IMG/VR virus record: IMGVR_UViG_3300010885_026425
Span: 1-24,458 of that record
Strand: one strand, 5' to 3'
DNA length: 24,458 bases
DNA from: a virus
How positions within the stretch are numbered: the stretch's first letter is position 1; each line of letters starts with the position of its first letter. The translations under genes and the position numbers were made by a program. The notes under the pieces are model-generated. The model worked only from the letters and a program-made list of their open reading frames with translations, had not been told where the DNA came from and did not search any database. This document shows, piece by piece, positions 13,469 through 23,398 of this stretch.

Positions 13469-16400
13469 GTAAACAAGTAAAAAAACCAGCTGAATTAACT
13501 CCTGTCAAAGTTAGTAATGTAAATTTATTACCCAGTGGGTTAGCCACAGATCCTAACAAAAAAATGTTAGACTCTACGCTGGACGTAATGGCCAGCAAAG
13601 GGCAAATTTTACCATTTAAAGAAACTTATGGTACCAGAGCAGCCAGCAATAAAATAGAAGAATTTTTTAAAGTAGAAAGTAACCAAGCTCGTCGAGAGAG
13701 TCAGGGCAATAATATGTTGGTGCTTCGAAAAAGCGACGACACTTATCTCGGTAAAATTTCTTACTATGACATCGAAAATTATTTCAATATTAAAGGCAGC
13801 GAATTAAAAGACGGTGTAGTTTTAGATAAAAATATCAACGTATTAGACCTTCCAGTGGATCCTATTAAACTAACAGACTATAGTTCGTATTACTGGTTAG
13901 AAGATGACTTACCACCTTGTAGAATTGATTTAAATTCTACAAAATTTTCTATTGTCGATGATTTGTTAGGTAAACCGTTTGCAACTCTTAAAGACGATTC
14001 TACTGGTCGTGAATTAGAACTACAAAACGGCATGGTAGTATATTTTACTGGTGTCATTGACACTGCATATAAAACATTTAATGAAGTGTCTGCAGGAAGT
14101 TTTGTTAAAGGTAAAAGTTATACAATCAAAAGAAAAGGAAATACTGATTGGACAGCAATAGGTGCAAGCACAAATGATATAGAAGATGAAGATGAGTTAG
14201 GATTCACTGCAACCGGTCCAGGCTCTGGCACAGGCATAGCAATAGATCAAGAAATTAAAGCCTATTACGTCTATGGTGTGGGGAAAAGTATAGGTTTATT
14301 TCTTAAATCAAACGTAGAAATAAGAACTCCTGTCAGCGGTTTAGAAAAAAGACCATGGGATCAATACGGAAATACTTTTGATTATCCCAAGTCATCATGG
14401 GATGATGGCGAATGGGACGGTAGTAATATGACTACTGAATATGTCGAATATATTGTGCAAGAAAAGTATACTAGTAATACTAATCATTGGCAGGCCCTGG
14501 ACTGCTGGCATCACATTAGTACGATACGTCATGTAGCAAAATTCTTAAACATAAAAGTAGAAGATTTTATTAATATAGCAAATAAAGCCAAACGTCCTAT
14601 TATTAGTTTTAATAAAGATGTAAAATTATTTAATTGGCCAACGGGTGCAATATTTGAAATCAATTCTATTTTACCAGGTACAAAATCAAAGTGGGAAAAT
14701 AAAACAAATCTAGTAGATCAATTTAAATATACTTTAAAAGACGGTGATACAGTAGTATTTGATTCGTCAGACGGTCTATGGAGAATCAATAATATATCTA
14801 CTGGCGCAACATTTTCTCTATTAACTTTAGAGATAAGGAACGGCGATGGCGCCATCATCGTATCTCCGGGAATATCGGAATATTATCAAGCCATTTACAA
14901 AAATAACACATGGCAGTTGGCTCAGAATAAAACAACAGCAAATCAAACACCTTTATTTGAATTTTATGACAGCGATAAAAATAATATCGAAGCATTTAAT
15001 GATACTAGCTTTAAAGGCGGTATTATTTTAGGATTTCAAGAAGGTGCAACATATGATAGCATTTTAAGAAAATACATACATGTTGATTCTATAGAATTAG
15101 AAAGTAATATAATACAAGTTGCACCAAATCAAATTACTTTTGTCACAGATGTAGACTCGGAATTTACTTATACAGATGATATAACTAATGACATATCTAC
15201 TATTAAAGGGCCATACGGATATAAATCTGTTAACAAAATATTGCCTTTTTATAAAAACCGCACTGGCTTAGATTTTACAAAACAATTACAAGACTTGTTG
15301 TATGAAAAAACAGAAGATAGTGCGTGGTCTGCGGAAATTAGTCCAGTAACAAATGGATTTACAACAATTCATATATACTATGATGAAATTGATCAATATA
15401 AATTTTATTTCGATGTCGAAGGTTATGGATTAATAAGATTTTCTGGAAAAACAGGAGATGATGATGTTGAACAAGTATTGCCATTGATATCTGGTGGTAT
15501 TATGAAAATTGTTTGTCATGATTTGCCTTACCCTATAACGTTTTATAAAGCTACGTTATTAAATAACATTACAAAAAGGCAGACATTAGCCCCCGAATAC
15601 ATTTCTAATAACGGTATTAGAAACGGAACTATTACTTTGGATCTTAGAGAAAGTGTAACAACAGTTTCTGGAATTACTAGAGCCAATGAATTATCAGCAG
15701 AAGACACAAAATTATTATGGGAGTTCAATGGAACATATAAAACAGCTTATGTAAAATCGTTGTACAACTGGAACTTCTTACAAAGCGTGTTTACTAAAGA
15801 CAAAACTAATCCGTTATATAATAACTTCGATTATACGTTAGGTGATATTATATTAGACGATGGCAGCATCGGCTATAATAAACAACTAACTGCTAGTACT
15901 GGAATTTTTAACAAAATTCAAACAGGAGATAAAATCTGTGTCAACTCTATAATAAAAAATCCAGAATCTAAAACAGCACCTGCGTCATTGGTTGTCAACC
16001 CATTAAACGAGTCGCTAAACAAAATAAATTATTACAGCTTATATCAACATGCTAGTTCTTTATTATCAAATAGTACTGATATCAAAAAATTTATAGACAT
16101 AGAAGAATCTATACCAACTATGTTCATGGGCGGCGGTACATTTTTAAAACACAGCGATCCATTGGCCAAGACTGCGATTGTAGCTACTAATTTACCATAT
16201 GACTTGGGCGACATATTAATTAAACAAGGTAAACACTACGATATATTTTTATCTAAGCTCACTGCGGAATTAGAAAATATTATAAATTCTACAAATTATA
16301 ATTTGTTATCTAGTTGTGAAGTATTAAATCTTGCACTAAACAGAATATATATTATCGGTGCTAGTGATGACTTATTCTGGAGTCATAGTAATATGATCGG

Positions 16401-19400
16401 GTGGGGATCATCGAATAATTATTATCAACGAACATTGAGTTTATCAAATTTAAAAGTTAATCTCGAAGCCAATGAATTTGAAAATATAAGTCACCGTACA
16501 GGTAAAGAAAGTATATTGCATATCTCTGCCGACGATAAAATATTAACTCGCAATGTAGATTATCGTTTAATATCGGAAGACGGGTATTATACCGCAATTG
16601 AATTTAATGAAACTACTGCTGGTAATTTTGTAATAGGAAAATCATATACAATTACATCCGTGGGCACTACTAATTTCGTATCAATTGGCGCGGCATCTAA
16701 TACTGTTGGTGTGATTTTCACAGCAACAGGTGTAGGCTCAGGCTCAGGAAAAGCTGTTATATCTACTGTGACTATTAAACAGTGGTTTACTACATTTAGA
16801 TCCATGGTGCCTGCTAGTTTAGCTAAAATTGGCCTTAGCCCAGTTTATCAACCAGCACTTCACTTTGACACAACAGTCAATGGTTATTTTTTACATCGTC
16901 ATGACGGCACACGATATTATCTAAAACAAGGATTAGATGCTCGGGGTAATCCTATAAACTTGGTAGAATATTATTTGTATGAATATGAAAAAGCAGTTTG
17001 GAGCAGTATTGCCTATGACGTAGAAAATAACAATCAAAGAGAGATCTTAGAAGCCCAGCCTGGCTATTTTAGAAATACATCAAATACTTGGGGAAAATCT
17101 AAACAAACAATCAACAATGAACTCCGCCAGTGGATGTTAGAAAATAATATCTTTATCATGGAAAATGATAGCTACATTGCAACCAATGGATTTACGTTAA
17201 AGTATCAACTTGGCACAGGTGACGGCGATTACTTAGTGGGGTCGTATAAAGCAGTGTATACTTACATGTATGACACTGATAGACCTCACTCGCATCCGTG
17301 GGAAATGTTGGGCTATACAATTAAACCTACTTGGTGGGATACTTATTATAGTTGGACTAATCCTGCAAAACGTATTGCATTAAAGAAAGCACTACGAATA
17401 GGAAAGATCAGCAATCCAGCAGAAGATGATGTAGTCAATCCTGCTTTTGCTAGAAACATAGATATTAATTATGCAGATCCTGATACACTAGAAGATTTCC
17501 CAGTGACTAGTTCGGGTAGTTTAATTTCTCCTCTTGACTTTAATGAGTTATTACTTGCAAAATTAATCTACTTGAGTTTAGACACATTTGAAGAAACTGA
17601 AAACTGGGCCGCAGGAGATATGGGACCTTATGAACAAGTATTTTTAAATACTCAACGAGGCGTTGCGGCACAAACTAGAGCACGTTTCCTATTGTCTCCT
17701 GCACAGTATGTCAACTTAAATTGGGTACCAGGACAGACTATTACCAATGCTTGGGGTAATAAATTAGATCGTACTACTAAATTTTGGCAACATAGTACTA
17801 TTGAACACAATTATCATAGAGAAGTAATTGATGGCAGTTTAATCTATACTGGTGGTATTGAAAGTTTATATGCAGAATTCTGCGTATTAAACAATAAAGA
17901 CTATGTCACAGAAGTCATCGATAAGTTTAGCAATATCATTGTAAACAAAGAATTTTTATTAAGCGGGTTCACTAATAAAGATAATTTAAGAATTCAAAGT
18001 ACTAGTATGAGTACGCAGAAAAATATCTTATTTGTTCCTGAAGAAAACTATCAAGTAAGAACAGTTAGACATTATCCAGAGCGTGAGATATTTTATTCAG
18101 GAATGAGAATTATCTTTGATGGCACAAATTATAGTTTAAATGGCTTTGCCACGGAATTTGGATTCTTTCCTTGTTACACGCCGAGACTGGGTTCATCTAC
18201 CAGTGCTGTGACAATTGGAAATGTAACACTTAAAGAAAAAAATAATTACAGCAATAACATTAAGTTTATTCAGTACGGTAGTTTATTTTCTAGCAGACAA
18301 GAAATCTATGATATACTAATAGGCTACGGCAAATATTTAGAAGCAACGGGCATAGTCTATGAAGAACCAGAAGGCGCGGATATTCGTAACTGGCAACTAA
18401 GTGCCAAACAGTTTATATTCTGGAGCAATGATTTGTTGGCTTCGGGCAATTATATTGATTTGAATCCCTGTGCTGATTTTATAAAAATCACAGGACAGTA
18501 CGGACAATTAGAAAACTTAGAAGGCACTAATGAAAATATAGGTCAATGTGTTGATAGATTTAATCGACCATTGTTTAGTAAAGATTTATTAGTTACTAGA
18601 GATGTTGATAATATCTTAATTAAAACTAAAAAGTCCGGTTCAGGAATTTACGGCATTAAATTAGTTTTTGTAATCTATGAAAGCGTTGTTCATTTAGACA
18701 GTACAAGTATCTTCGGAGATGTATATTTTAGTGCCAGTCAGAATACAACAAAACGCAGTTTTATCACAGGCGGCAAAAAAAGTATAAACTGGACAGGAGC
18801 TTATTATGTTCCAGGTTATGTATTTGACGGAACCTCGCTGATACCTAACTTTGACTCCATGGCCGAAGTGGGTCATACTTTATTGGATATAGAAAGTACA
18901 GTATTAGATACCGAAATGTTAGACGCAAGTAGAGCGCAGTTTGGACTTAATAGAAACATAGAACTTCGTCAACTATTCTTAGATCAAGGCAATGAAATAC
19001 TATTTAAAAATGCAATTACATTTAATAAAGGTACAGTAAAAGTCTTTGATAGTTTAACTCCATTGACACATCAAGATGGATCTAAAACAGTTGCCTATGA
19101 AGAATACATGGTTCGTTTGGGAGAGTTTGGTAATACAGAAAATATAGAATACTATGAATTTGAAATGTTATCTGACGATGTCGCCGATGATATAAAGATA
19201 ATTAAATTTACTGAAAACAAAGGTACAGACGATCAAGTATTGTATGTAACAGATGACTCGGAACGCTGGGTATACAAGCCTCGCGATAAGTCATTAAATT
19301 TTGCAGATAAAGCCAGTCACGGAACGTTGAAAAGAGGCGGACCGATAATTAGTGGCGACACTGACCTAAGCGTAGATACCTTAGATGACTTATCAAACTT

Positions 19401-22182
19401 ATACAATGAATTTATTGACCTGTGGTCAATACCTGAATACTCTAGCAAATCTACTTACAAGATCAACGAACAAGTAAGATATGAAGGAAAGTTGTATGTA
19501 ACAACAGGAACAGTTTTACAAAATCAAATGATAGCCACTGCCAATGATTTTGTAGTAGGGGATAGTTATAAAATATTAACATTGGGTACAACTAATTGGA
19601 ATACGGTTGCAGGAACAACTAATAAAGAATATGCAGTAGGCAATGTAGTAAAAGTAGTACCAATATCAACTAATAATAACCGACATACTGGTACAGGTAC
19701 AGCACAAAATATTAAATATTCATTGGTGCCCAAAGAACCATATTTGCCTAATATTTTTGTTAATAACTACAACAAGCCAAATCCAGCTAGTTCATTTAGT
19801 GGGTTCACTCCAGGTACATGGCAAGTTTTGCAGACCGTTGATAGAAATTTAGCTATCACCGAAGTATGTACAGGTTTAACTGATGTCAGCAAAGCTAGAA
19901 TATCTACAGGGGCAACTAATCATAAATTATCAGTGGGAGACTATGTCTGTATTGTAAATGCTGAACTTGATGGGTCTAGCGCCAACGGTATTTGGGAAGT
20001 AGTTCAAATAGAAGAAGCTACAGTAAAAGGTGTCACTGAATATTTCTTTTACATCAGAACTAGAATTTTAAAGACCATCTACACTGGTAAAGTGTTTACA
20101 TTTAAAACTGTTAGATTTAAAAACAGCCAAGATTTTGATGTTATAAAAACAGATGTTAATTATAAGCAAGATGCCAGTTATAACTGGCAAGAAAAATATG
20201 AAACTGAATATCCGTTGACACCCAGCGGCTATGATTTGAGATATCCTATTGCCATTGTAGACAGTGGATTAAACGAAATCGACCCAGTGACATTTAATTA
20301 TGGTAATTACAAAGTTTATCAATTTAAAAATAATACTTGGAATGAAGTCAAAGCGGAAACAGAACTTTTAAAACTAGATGACATTGAACACTTGATTGTC
20401 TATGATTATGCCACTAATAAAACTGTGGCTAAATTAGAAATGTTTTCTCCTCAGGATCTAGTTATACCTGAAGTATTTAAAAATGACATAGATATTATAG
20501 GAAGAGTTGACCCTGCAAAATATAATAGAACCACTGATAAATTCAAAAGCATTTATACAAGTCTGGGCTGGTATGAAGAATATATTGGTAGACGTTGGTG
20601 GAATATTAATTCAACACAGTTCAACGATTATACAACTGCCAGTGACCAAGTCAAAGCAGAATACTGGGGTACTACAACCAGCAAAAATAAACCAGAAGTC
20701 TACGAATGGACCAAGAGTCCTGTTCACCCCAGCAAATGGGAAAAATTAGTCACAGGTAAAAATCAAGTATTTGGACAATTAGCCACAGGTCAAGCCTATG
20801 TAGATAATGCATTAGGCACAGACAATTATCACTGGGTTGAAGAAGAAGATTATGTTAACGGTAAAACTTATACTGTTTATTATTTCTGGGTAAAAAATAA
20901 AAAGTCTATTGCTCTAGAAAGTAAATTTTCTAGGGTATACACTGTCGAACAACTAAGCAATGTTTTACTAAATCCAAGTGCGGCTGGACTGGCATGGTGG
21001 AGTCCGGTCGGCACTGATAGTATCATCGTTAAAGGAATTAAGACATATCTAAACAGTTCTAGTACAGTAATACAAATTAAGAAAAAAACACAGGGCGAAG
21101 AAAAACATCAACAATGGGCATTTATTTCAGAAGGCAACACAGTAGAAACAATACCTGAGTGGCTGCATGTTCGTTTACGTGACAGTATCAGCGGACATCT
21201 ATATTACAAGAAAGATGTCAATCGTAAAACTTACTATATAGAAAAAAATGTACCGGACACGATTAACTTGCACAGATATAACCGCTTGGGCAACGAAGTG
21301 CGTCCTTATCTACAAACTTGGTTCAGCGATTTATATGAAGCTAGAAGAACTTTTATTAAACGTCTAAACAATATAATGTTGCACATAGATATCAGTGAAA
21401 TTGCAAATTGGGATGACTCTATATTAATGAGTATAGCATACAAGGTAGCTGATCATGTAATAGATGTAACTAATTTTTGGACTATTGCCGATTATAGAAG
21501 TGAAGACTACAAATCTACTAAATCAATTGATAAAATAATCAACGACATTTCTGAGTTATACAATGAAACTTATACCACCGGTGAATATATTAGAATTAAT
21601 GAAATTTACAATCCTAAGAAATATGCCATCTACGAAAAAACAGAGTCGGGTGGTTTTAATGTAGTTTTTAGAAAAGATAGTGCTATTCAATTCATAGAGG
21701 ATTTTAACTTATATGGATGGGATTCTTCTCCATGGGATGATTTAGTCTGGGACTATGATGTTAATTCTGCATACAATGCCATTGTTGATTCGATACGCAA
21801 AGAAATTTTTATTGGAAAATACGCAAAATATTATTCTTCCATCATGTGTTCTATGTTTAGATATGTATTATCTGAACAAATAAACGTTGACTGGCTGGCA
21901 AAATCTAGTACCATCGAACCAGTAAATTTAATAGCACAGACTTTGTCAAACAACGATTATATCAAACGAGATGAAATCAGTACCATCAGTGATTTCTATT
22001 CTACAGTCAAGGCATATCGAGATAAGATTCGAGGCGGAACAATTAATAAAGTAACCATCGATCAATTAGATGTTACAATAAGTGAAACTAAGGAATTTTT
22101 GGATATAACTGATCCAGATGAAATTGCAATTAATCTTACAAAAATCGTATTACCAGTTAAGATCAGTGTTGATCTATCATAG
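13465..22182 (+). CDS. Giant virion structural protein, 2905 aa, gp7-position baseplate wedge candidate
   Basis: A single uninterrupted frame of 8.7 kb, over a third of the window. It overlaps the gp6-like stop by ATGA and so holds the place of T4 gene 7 (gp7 is about 1032 residues and wraps the gp6 ring). I do not recognise gp7 itself in it, so the name rests on context. The chain is aromatic- and Asn-rich with many beta-type segments (YSSYYWLEDDLPPCRIDL at about 140-157; RRWWNINSTQFNDY near 2376). It has no signal peptide, long membrane segment or catalytic motif I can name. It carries three spaced copies of a ~50-residue domain (residues about 209-259, 1050-1097 and 2024-2080). The last 400 residues are more helical (MLHIDISEIANWDD and ISDFYSTVKAYRDK). 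A very large wedge arm, a fibre anchor or a combined gp7/gp8 function are all possible. Confidence 0.75.
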   Translation: MSKQVKKPAELTPVKVSNVNLLPSGLATDPNKKMLDSTLDVMASKGQILPFKETYGTRAASNKIEEFFKVESNQARRESQGNNMLVLRKSDDTYLGKISYYDIENYFNIKGSELKDGVVLDKNINVLDLPVDPIKLTDYSSYYWLEDDLPPCRIDLNSTKFSIVDDLLGKPFATLKDDSTGRELELQNGMVVYFTGVIDTAYKTFNEVSAGSFVKGKSYTIKRKGNTDWTAIGASTNDIEDEDELGFTATGPGSGTGIAIDQEIKAYYVYGVGKSIGLFLKSNVEIRTPVSGLEKRPWDQYGNTFDYPKSSWDDGEWDGSNMTTEYVEYIVQEKYTSNTNHWQALDCWHHISTIRHVAKFLNIKVEDFINIANKAKRPIISFNKDVKLFNWPTGAIFEINSILPGTKSKWENKTNLVDQFKYTLKDGDTVVFDSSDGLWRINNISTGATFSLLTLEIRNGDGAIIVSPGISEYYQAIYKNNTWQLAQNKTTANQTPLFEFYDSDKNNIEAFNDTSFKGGIILGFQEGATYDSILRKYIHVDSIELESNIIQVAPNQITFVTDVDSEFTYTDDITNDISTIKGPYGYKSVNKILPFYKNRTGLDFTKQLQDLLYEKTEDSAWSAEISPVTNGFTTIHIYYDEIDQYKFYFDVEGYGLIRFSGKTGDDDVEQVLPLISGGIMKIVCHDLPYPITFYKATLLNNITKRQTLAPEYISNNGIRNGTITLDLRESVTTVSGITRANELSAEDTKLLWEFNGTYKTAYVKSLYNWNFLQSVFTKDKTNPLYNNFDYTLGDIILDDGSIGYNKQLTASTGIFNKIQTGDKICVNSIIKNPESKTAPASLVVNPLNESLNKINYYSLYQHASSLLSNSTDIKKFIDIEESIPTMFMGGGTFLKHSDPLAKTAIVATNLPYDLGDILIKQGKHYDIFLSKLTAELENIINSTNYNLLSSCEVLNLALNRIYIIGASDDLFWSHSNMIGWGSSNNYYQRTLSLSNLKVNLEANEFENISHRTGKESILHISADDKILTRNVDYRLISEDGYYTAIEFNETTAGNFVIGKSYTITSVGTTNFVSIGAASNTVGVIFTATGVGSGSGKAVISTVTIKQWFTTFRSMVPASLAKIGLSPVYQPALHFDTTVNGYFLHRHDGTRYYLKQGLDARGNPINLVEYYLYEYEKAVWSSIAYDVENNNQREILEAQPGYFRNTSNTWGKSKQTINNELRQWMLENNIFIMENDSYIATNGFTLKYQLGTGDGDYLVGSYKAVYTYMYDTDRPHSHPWEMLGYTIKPTWWDTYYSWTNPAKRIALKKALRIGKISNPAEDDVVNPAFARNIDINYADPDTLEDFPVTSSGSLISPLDFNELLLAKLIYLSLDTFEETENWAAGDMGPYEQVFLNTQRGVAAQTRARFLLSPAQYVNLNWVPGQTITNAWGNKLDRTTKFWQHSTIEHNYHREVIDGSLIYTGGIESLYAEFCVLNNKDYVTEVIDKFSNIIVNKEFLLSGFTNKDNLRIQSTSMSTQKNILFVPEENYQVRTVRHYPEREIFYSGMRIIFDGTNYSLNGFATEFGFFPCYTPRLGSSTSAVTIGNVTLKEKNNYSNNIKFIQYGSLFSSRQEIYDILIGYGKYLEATGIVYEEPEGADIRNWQLSAKQFIFWSNDLLASGNYIDLNPCADFIKITGQYGQLENLEGTNENIGQCVDRFNRPLFSKDLLVTRDVDNILIKTKKSGSGIYGIKLVFVIYESVVHLDSTSIFGDVYFSASQNTTKRSFITGGKKSINWTGAYYVPGYVFDGTSLIPNFDSMAEVGHTLLDIESTVLDTEMLDASRAQFGLNRNIELRQLFLDQGNEILFKNAITFNKGTVKVFDSLTPLTHQDGSKTVAYEEYMVRLGEFGNTENIEYYEFEMLSDDVADDIKIIKFTENKGTDDQVLYVTDDSERWVYKPRDKSLNFADKASHGTLKRGGPIISGDTDLSVDTLDDLSNLYNEFIDLWSIPEYSSKSTYKINEQVRYEGKLYVTTGTVLQNQMIATANDFVVGDSYKILTLGTTNWNTVAGTTNKEYAVGNVVKVVPISTNNNRHTGTGTAQNIKYSLVPKEPYLPNIFVNNYNKPNPASSFSGFTPGTWQVLQTVDRNLAITEVCTGLTDVSKARISTGATNHKLSVGDYVCIVNAELDGSSANGIWEVVQIEEATVKGVTEYFFYIRTRILKTIYTGKVFTFKTVRFKNSQDFDVIKTDVNYKQDASYNWQEKYETEYPLTPSGYDLRYPIAIVDSGLNEIDPVTFNYGNYKVYQFKNNTWNEVKAETELLKLDDIEHLIVYDYATNKTVAKLEMFSPQDLVIPEVFKNDIDIIGRVDPAKYNRTTDKFKSIYTSLGWYEEYIGRRWWNINSTQFNDYTTASDQVKAEYWGTTTSKNKPEVYEWTKSPVHPSKWEKLVTGKNQVFGQLATGQAYVDNALGTDNYHWVEEEDYVNGKTYTVYYFWVKNKKSIALESKFSRVYTVEQLSNVLLNPSAAGLAWWSPVGTDSIIVKGIKTYLNSSSTVIQIKKKTQGEEKHQQWAFISEGNTVETIPEWLHVRLRDSISGHLYYKKDVNRKTYYIEKNVPDTINLHRYNRLGNEVRPYLQTWFSDLYEARRTFIKRLNNIMLHIDISEIANWDDSILMSIAYKVADHVIDVTNFWTIADYRSEDYKSTKSIDKIINDISELYNETYTTGEYIRINEIYNPKKYAIYEKTESGGFNVVFRKDSAIQFIEDFNLYGWDSSPWDDLVWDYDVNSAYNAIVDSIRKEIFIGKYAKYYSSIMCSMFRYVLSEQINVDWLAKSSTIEPVNLIAQTLSNNDYIKRDEISTISDFYSTVKAYRDKIRGGTINKVTIDQLDVTISETKEFLDITDPDEIAINLTKIVLPVKISVDLS
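14089..14241 (+). repeat. Inserted small domain, copy 1 of 3 in the giant protein
   Basis: Residues 209-259: SAGSFVKGKSYTIKRKGNTD followed by WTAIGAS and, after an acidic spacer, GFTATGPGSGTG. The pattern FVxGxSYxIxxxGxTxW and the closing TGxGSGxG are shared with copies 2 and 3. Repeats are at protein level only. Confidence 0.8.
16612..16755 (+). repeat. Inserted small domain, copy 2 of 3 in the giant protein
   Basis: Residues 1050-1097: TTAGNFVIGKSYTITSVGTT, NFVSIGAASNTVGVIFTATG and VGSGSGKA. This copy is closest to the form of this domain I remember from many phage tail proteins. Confidence 0.85.
19534..19704 (+). repeat. Inserted small domain, copy 3 of 3 in the giant protein
   Basis: Residues 2024-2080: ATANDFVVGDSYKILTLGTT, NWNTVAGTTNKEYAVGNVVK, then HTGTGTA. 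It is the most diverged copy, with an insertion before the closing TGTGT. Confidence 0.7.
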
Positions 22183-22207
22183 AATTAACTGAGTAGTTAA
22201 AGTTGTT

Positions 22208-22215
22208 TATAAATA
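22208..22215 (+). promoter_or_regulatory. T4-type late promoter TATAAATA
   Basis: An exact match to the T4 late consensus, in the short gap after the giant gene. Start is expected near 22221, giving a leader of about 14 bases that contains AGGA. It should drive the small structural genes downstream. Confidence 0.8.
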
Positions 22216-22234
22216 GTACAATAAGGAAATGACA

Positions 22235-22735
22235 ATGATTTTTTATTCTAATGTAGCCGATGACTTAGTACAAGATAGTTTTATACTATTAACTACTATG
22301 ATTGTGTACCGAGGTAAACAGCCCACTGTGGCAGAATATATTACTAAAGTTAATAATGGCACTTATACATGGACTGGAAATTATCTACTACAAGTATATA
22401 AAGATGTTGATTTGTCTAAGAGTAAAGTTGAATCTGTTACAAAAATAGAAAAAAATAGTCCTGACGGTACTTCTTATGGAAATTATTTTTGTCAGGCAGG
22501 ACTGGCTGAATGGGCTGTTTTATTTGATAAAACCACATCTCAAGGTACAAATAAACTTTTAAATTTTAATACTAGTCCAATGACTTTTGCAAGAAATATC
22601 TCCGAAAATGATTTGTTTATGATTGTTCCGGTTTCAGATATCAAAGGACTGGGTGTTTTAAGATTTGACTCCATCGATTTTAAGAGCGGCAATAATCCCA
22701 ATCCTATTAAAAGATTTGCTGTTAATTTTTCATAA
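22235..22735 (+). CDS. Probable virion structural protein, 166 aa
   Basis: No family recognised with certainty. It is a compact beta-rich protein with no signal peptide or membrane segment (FCQAGLAEWAVLFDK in the middle; a strand-rich end GLGVLRFDSIDF to IKRFAVNFS). I chose the ATG at 22235 over the ATG six bases earlier because AGGA lies 7 bases before the later codon and only 1 base before the earlier one. A perfect late promoter precedes it and it lies between the wedge giant and fibre-type genes. It is therefore probably a baseplate or fibre-attachment component, by context only. Confidence 0.75.
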   Translation: MIFYSNVADDLVQDSFILLTTMIVYRGKQPTVAEYITKVNNGTYTWTGNYLLQVYKDVDLSKSKVESVTKIEKNSPDGTSYGNYFCQAGLAEWAVLFDKTTSQGTNKLLNFNTSPMTFARNISENDLFMIVPVSDIKGLGVLRFDSIDFKSGNNPNPIKRFAVNFS

Positions 22736-22752
22736 ACGGATAAACTGAAATA

Positions 22753-23364
22753 ATGTCAATAATCGAACAAAGTCCAGGTCTAGTAATATCAGCGTTGACT
22801 AAAACACTGAAAAAAATCGTCGGCACTAGGATTTCAAGAGGACACTTATACTGGATGAAAGGTGCTGTACCCTCGTCCTTGGAAAATATAACAAATCCTC
22901 TTAGATATCGAGTAGCAGATAGACTGGTTCATTGGAATAGAAATCAAATCATAATAACTCAAGGACTTATTTCTACCACAGCATCTACACCAATTAACAG
23001 CGGAGTTGCAACATGGTTTTATTTTTATAGAATAGACGGTAATAAAATTTATCAATTAGTTGGTACTATTACATCAACAGGTGGCGGTGGCGACTTAGAA
23101 TTAGCAAATACCACAATTTTTAAAGATAAGACATATGGTATACAAGAGCCAAGACAAAGTATATCAATTAACCCAACCAGTGCAACGTGGGTAGTAGAAC
23201 CCATACAAAGCATATCAATTACTCCATCTAGTGCAACGTGGGTAGTAGAACCCGTACAAAGTATATCAATTAACCCAACCAGTGCAACGTGGGTTGTAGA
23301 ACCCGTACAAAATGTAGAAATTGTGCCGCCTGCCGCTACGTGGGAAATTGAGTATGAGTTATAA
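22753..23364 (+). CDS. Probable fibre/baseplate protein with C-terminal 17-residue tandem repeats, 203 aa
   Basis: The N-terminal ~135 residues form one domain (SRGHLYWMKGAVPSSLENIT, then ATWFYFYRIDGNKIYQLVGT and GGGGDLELANTTIFKDKTYG). The GTI-to-GGDLELxNTxI stretch resembles beta modules near the attachment ends of tail-fibre-like proteins. Residues 135-202 are four tandem units of the form QSISINPTSATWVVEPV, the last one diverged (QNVEIVPPAATWEIEYE). Each unit is one or two beta strands with a fixed Trp, so the tail probably forms a repetitive shaft or a trimeric beta structure. No strong ribosome site is seen; the gene starts 17 bases after the preceding stop. The exact function is unknown. 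Confidence 0.75.
   Translation: MSIIEQSPGLVISALTKTLKKIVGTRISRGHLYWMKGAVPSSLENITNPLRYRVADRLVHWNRNQIIITQGLISTTASTPINSGVATWFYFYRIDGNKIYQLVGTITSTGGGGDLELANTTIFKDKTYGIQEPRQSISINPTSATWVVEPIQSISITPSSATWVVEPVQSISINPTSATWVVEPVQNVEIVPPAATWEIEYEL
23155..23358 (+). repeat. Four 51-bp tandem repeats inside the coding sequence
   Basis: Units at 23155-23205, 23206-23256, 23257-23307 and 23308-23358. The first three are nearly identical in DNA (units 1 and 3 differ at only a few bases), the fourth is clearly diverged. The unit is in frame, so gain or loss of a copy would change the protein by 17 residues without a frameshift. Confidence 0.95.
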
Positions 23365-23370
23365 TGAAAT

Positions 23371-23378
23371 AGTAAATA
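23371..23378 (+). promoter_or_regulatory. Candidate late promoter AGTAAATA
   Basis: AGTAAATA lies 20 bases before the ATG at 23399. The leader would be about 15 bases long and contains AAGGA (23388-23392), 6 bases before the start codon. It matches the late consensus less well than the other sites. Confidence 0.45.
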
Positions 23379-23398
23379 TGAAATAACAAGGATTAAAA

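Noticed and set aside
22229-22234. Start at ATG 22229 for the 166-aa protein
   Set aside because: AGGA would be 1 base from this codon, too close; the ATG at 22235 has normal 7-base spacing.
23155-23358. CRISPR-like array
   Set aside because: The repeats are directly adjacent with no spacers and are in frame inside a coding sequence.
23155-23358. Bacterial Ig-like (Big) domain because of ISITPSSAT
   Set aside because: The unit is only 17 residues, far shorter than an Ig domain, and the match is limited to a short Ser/Thr/Pro stretch.
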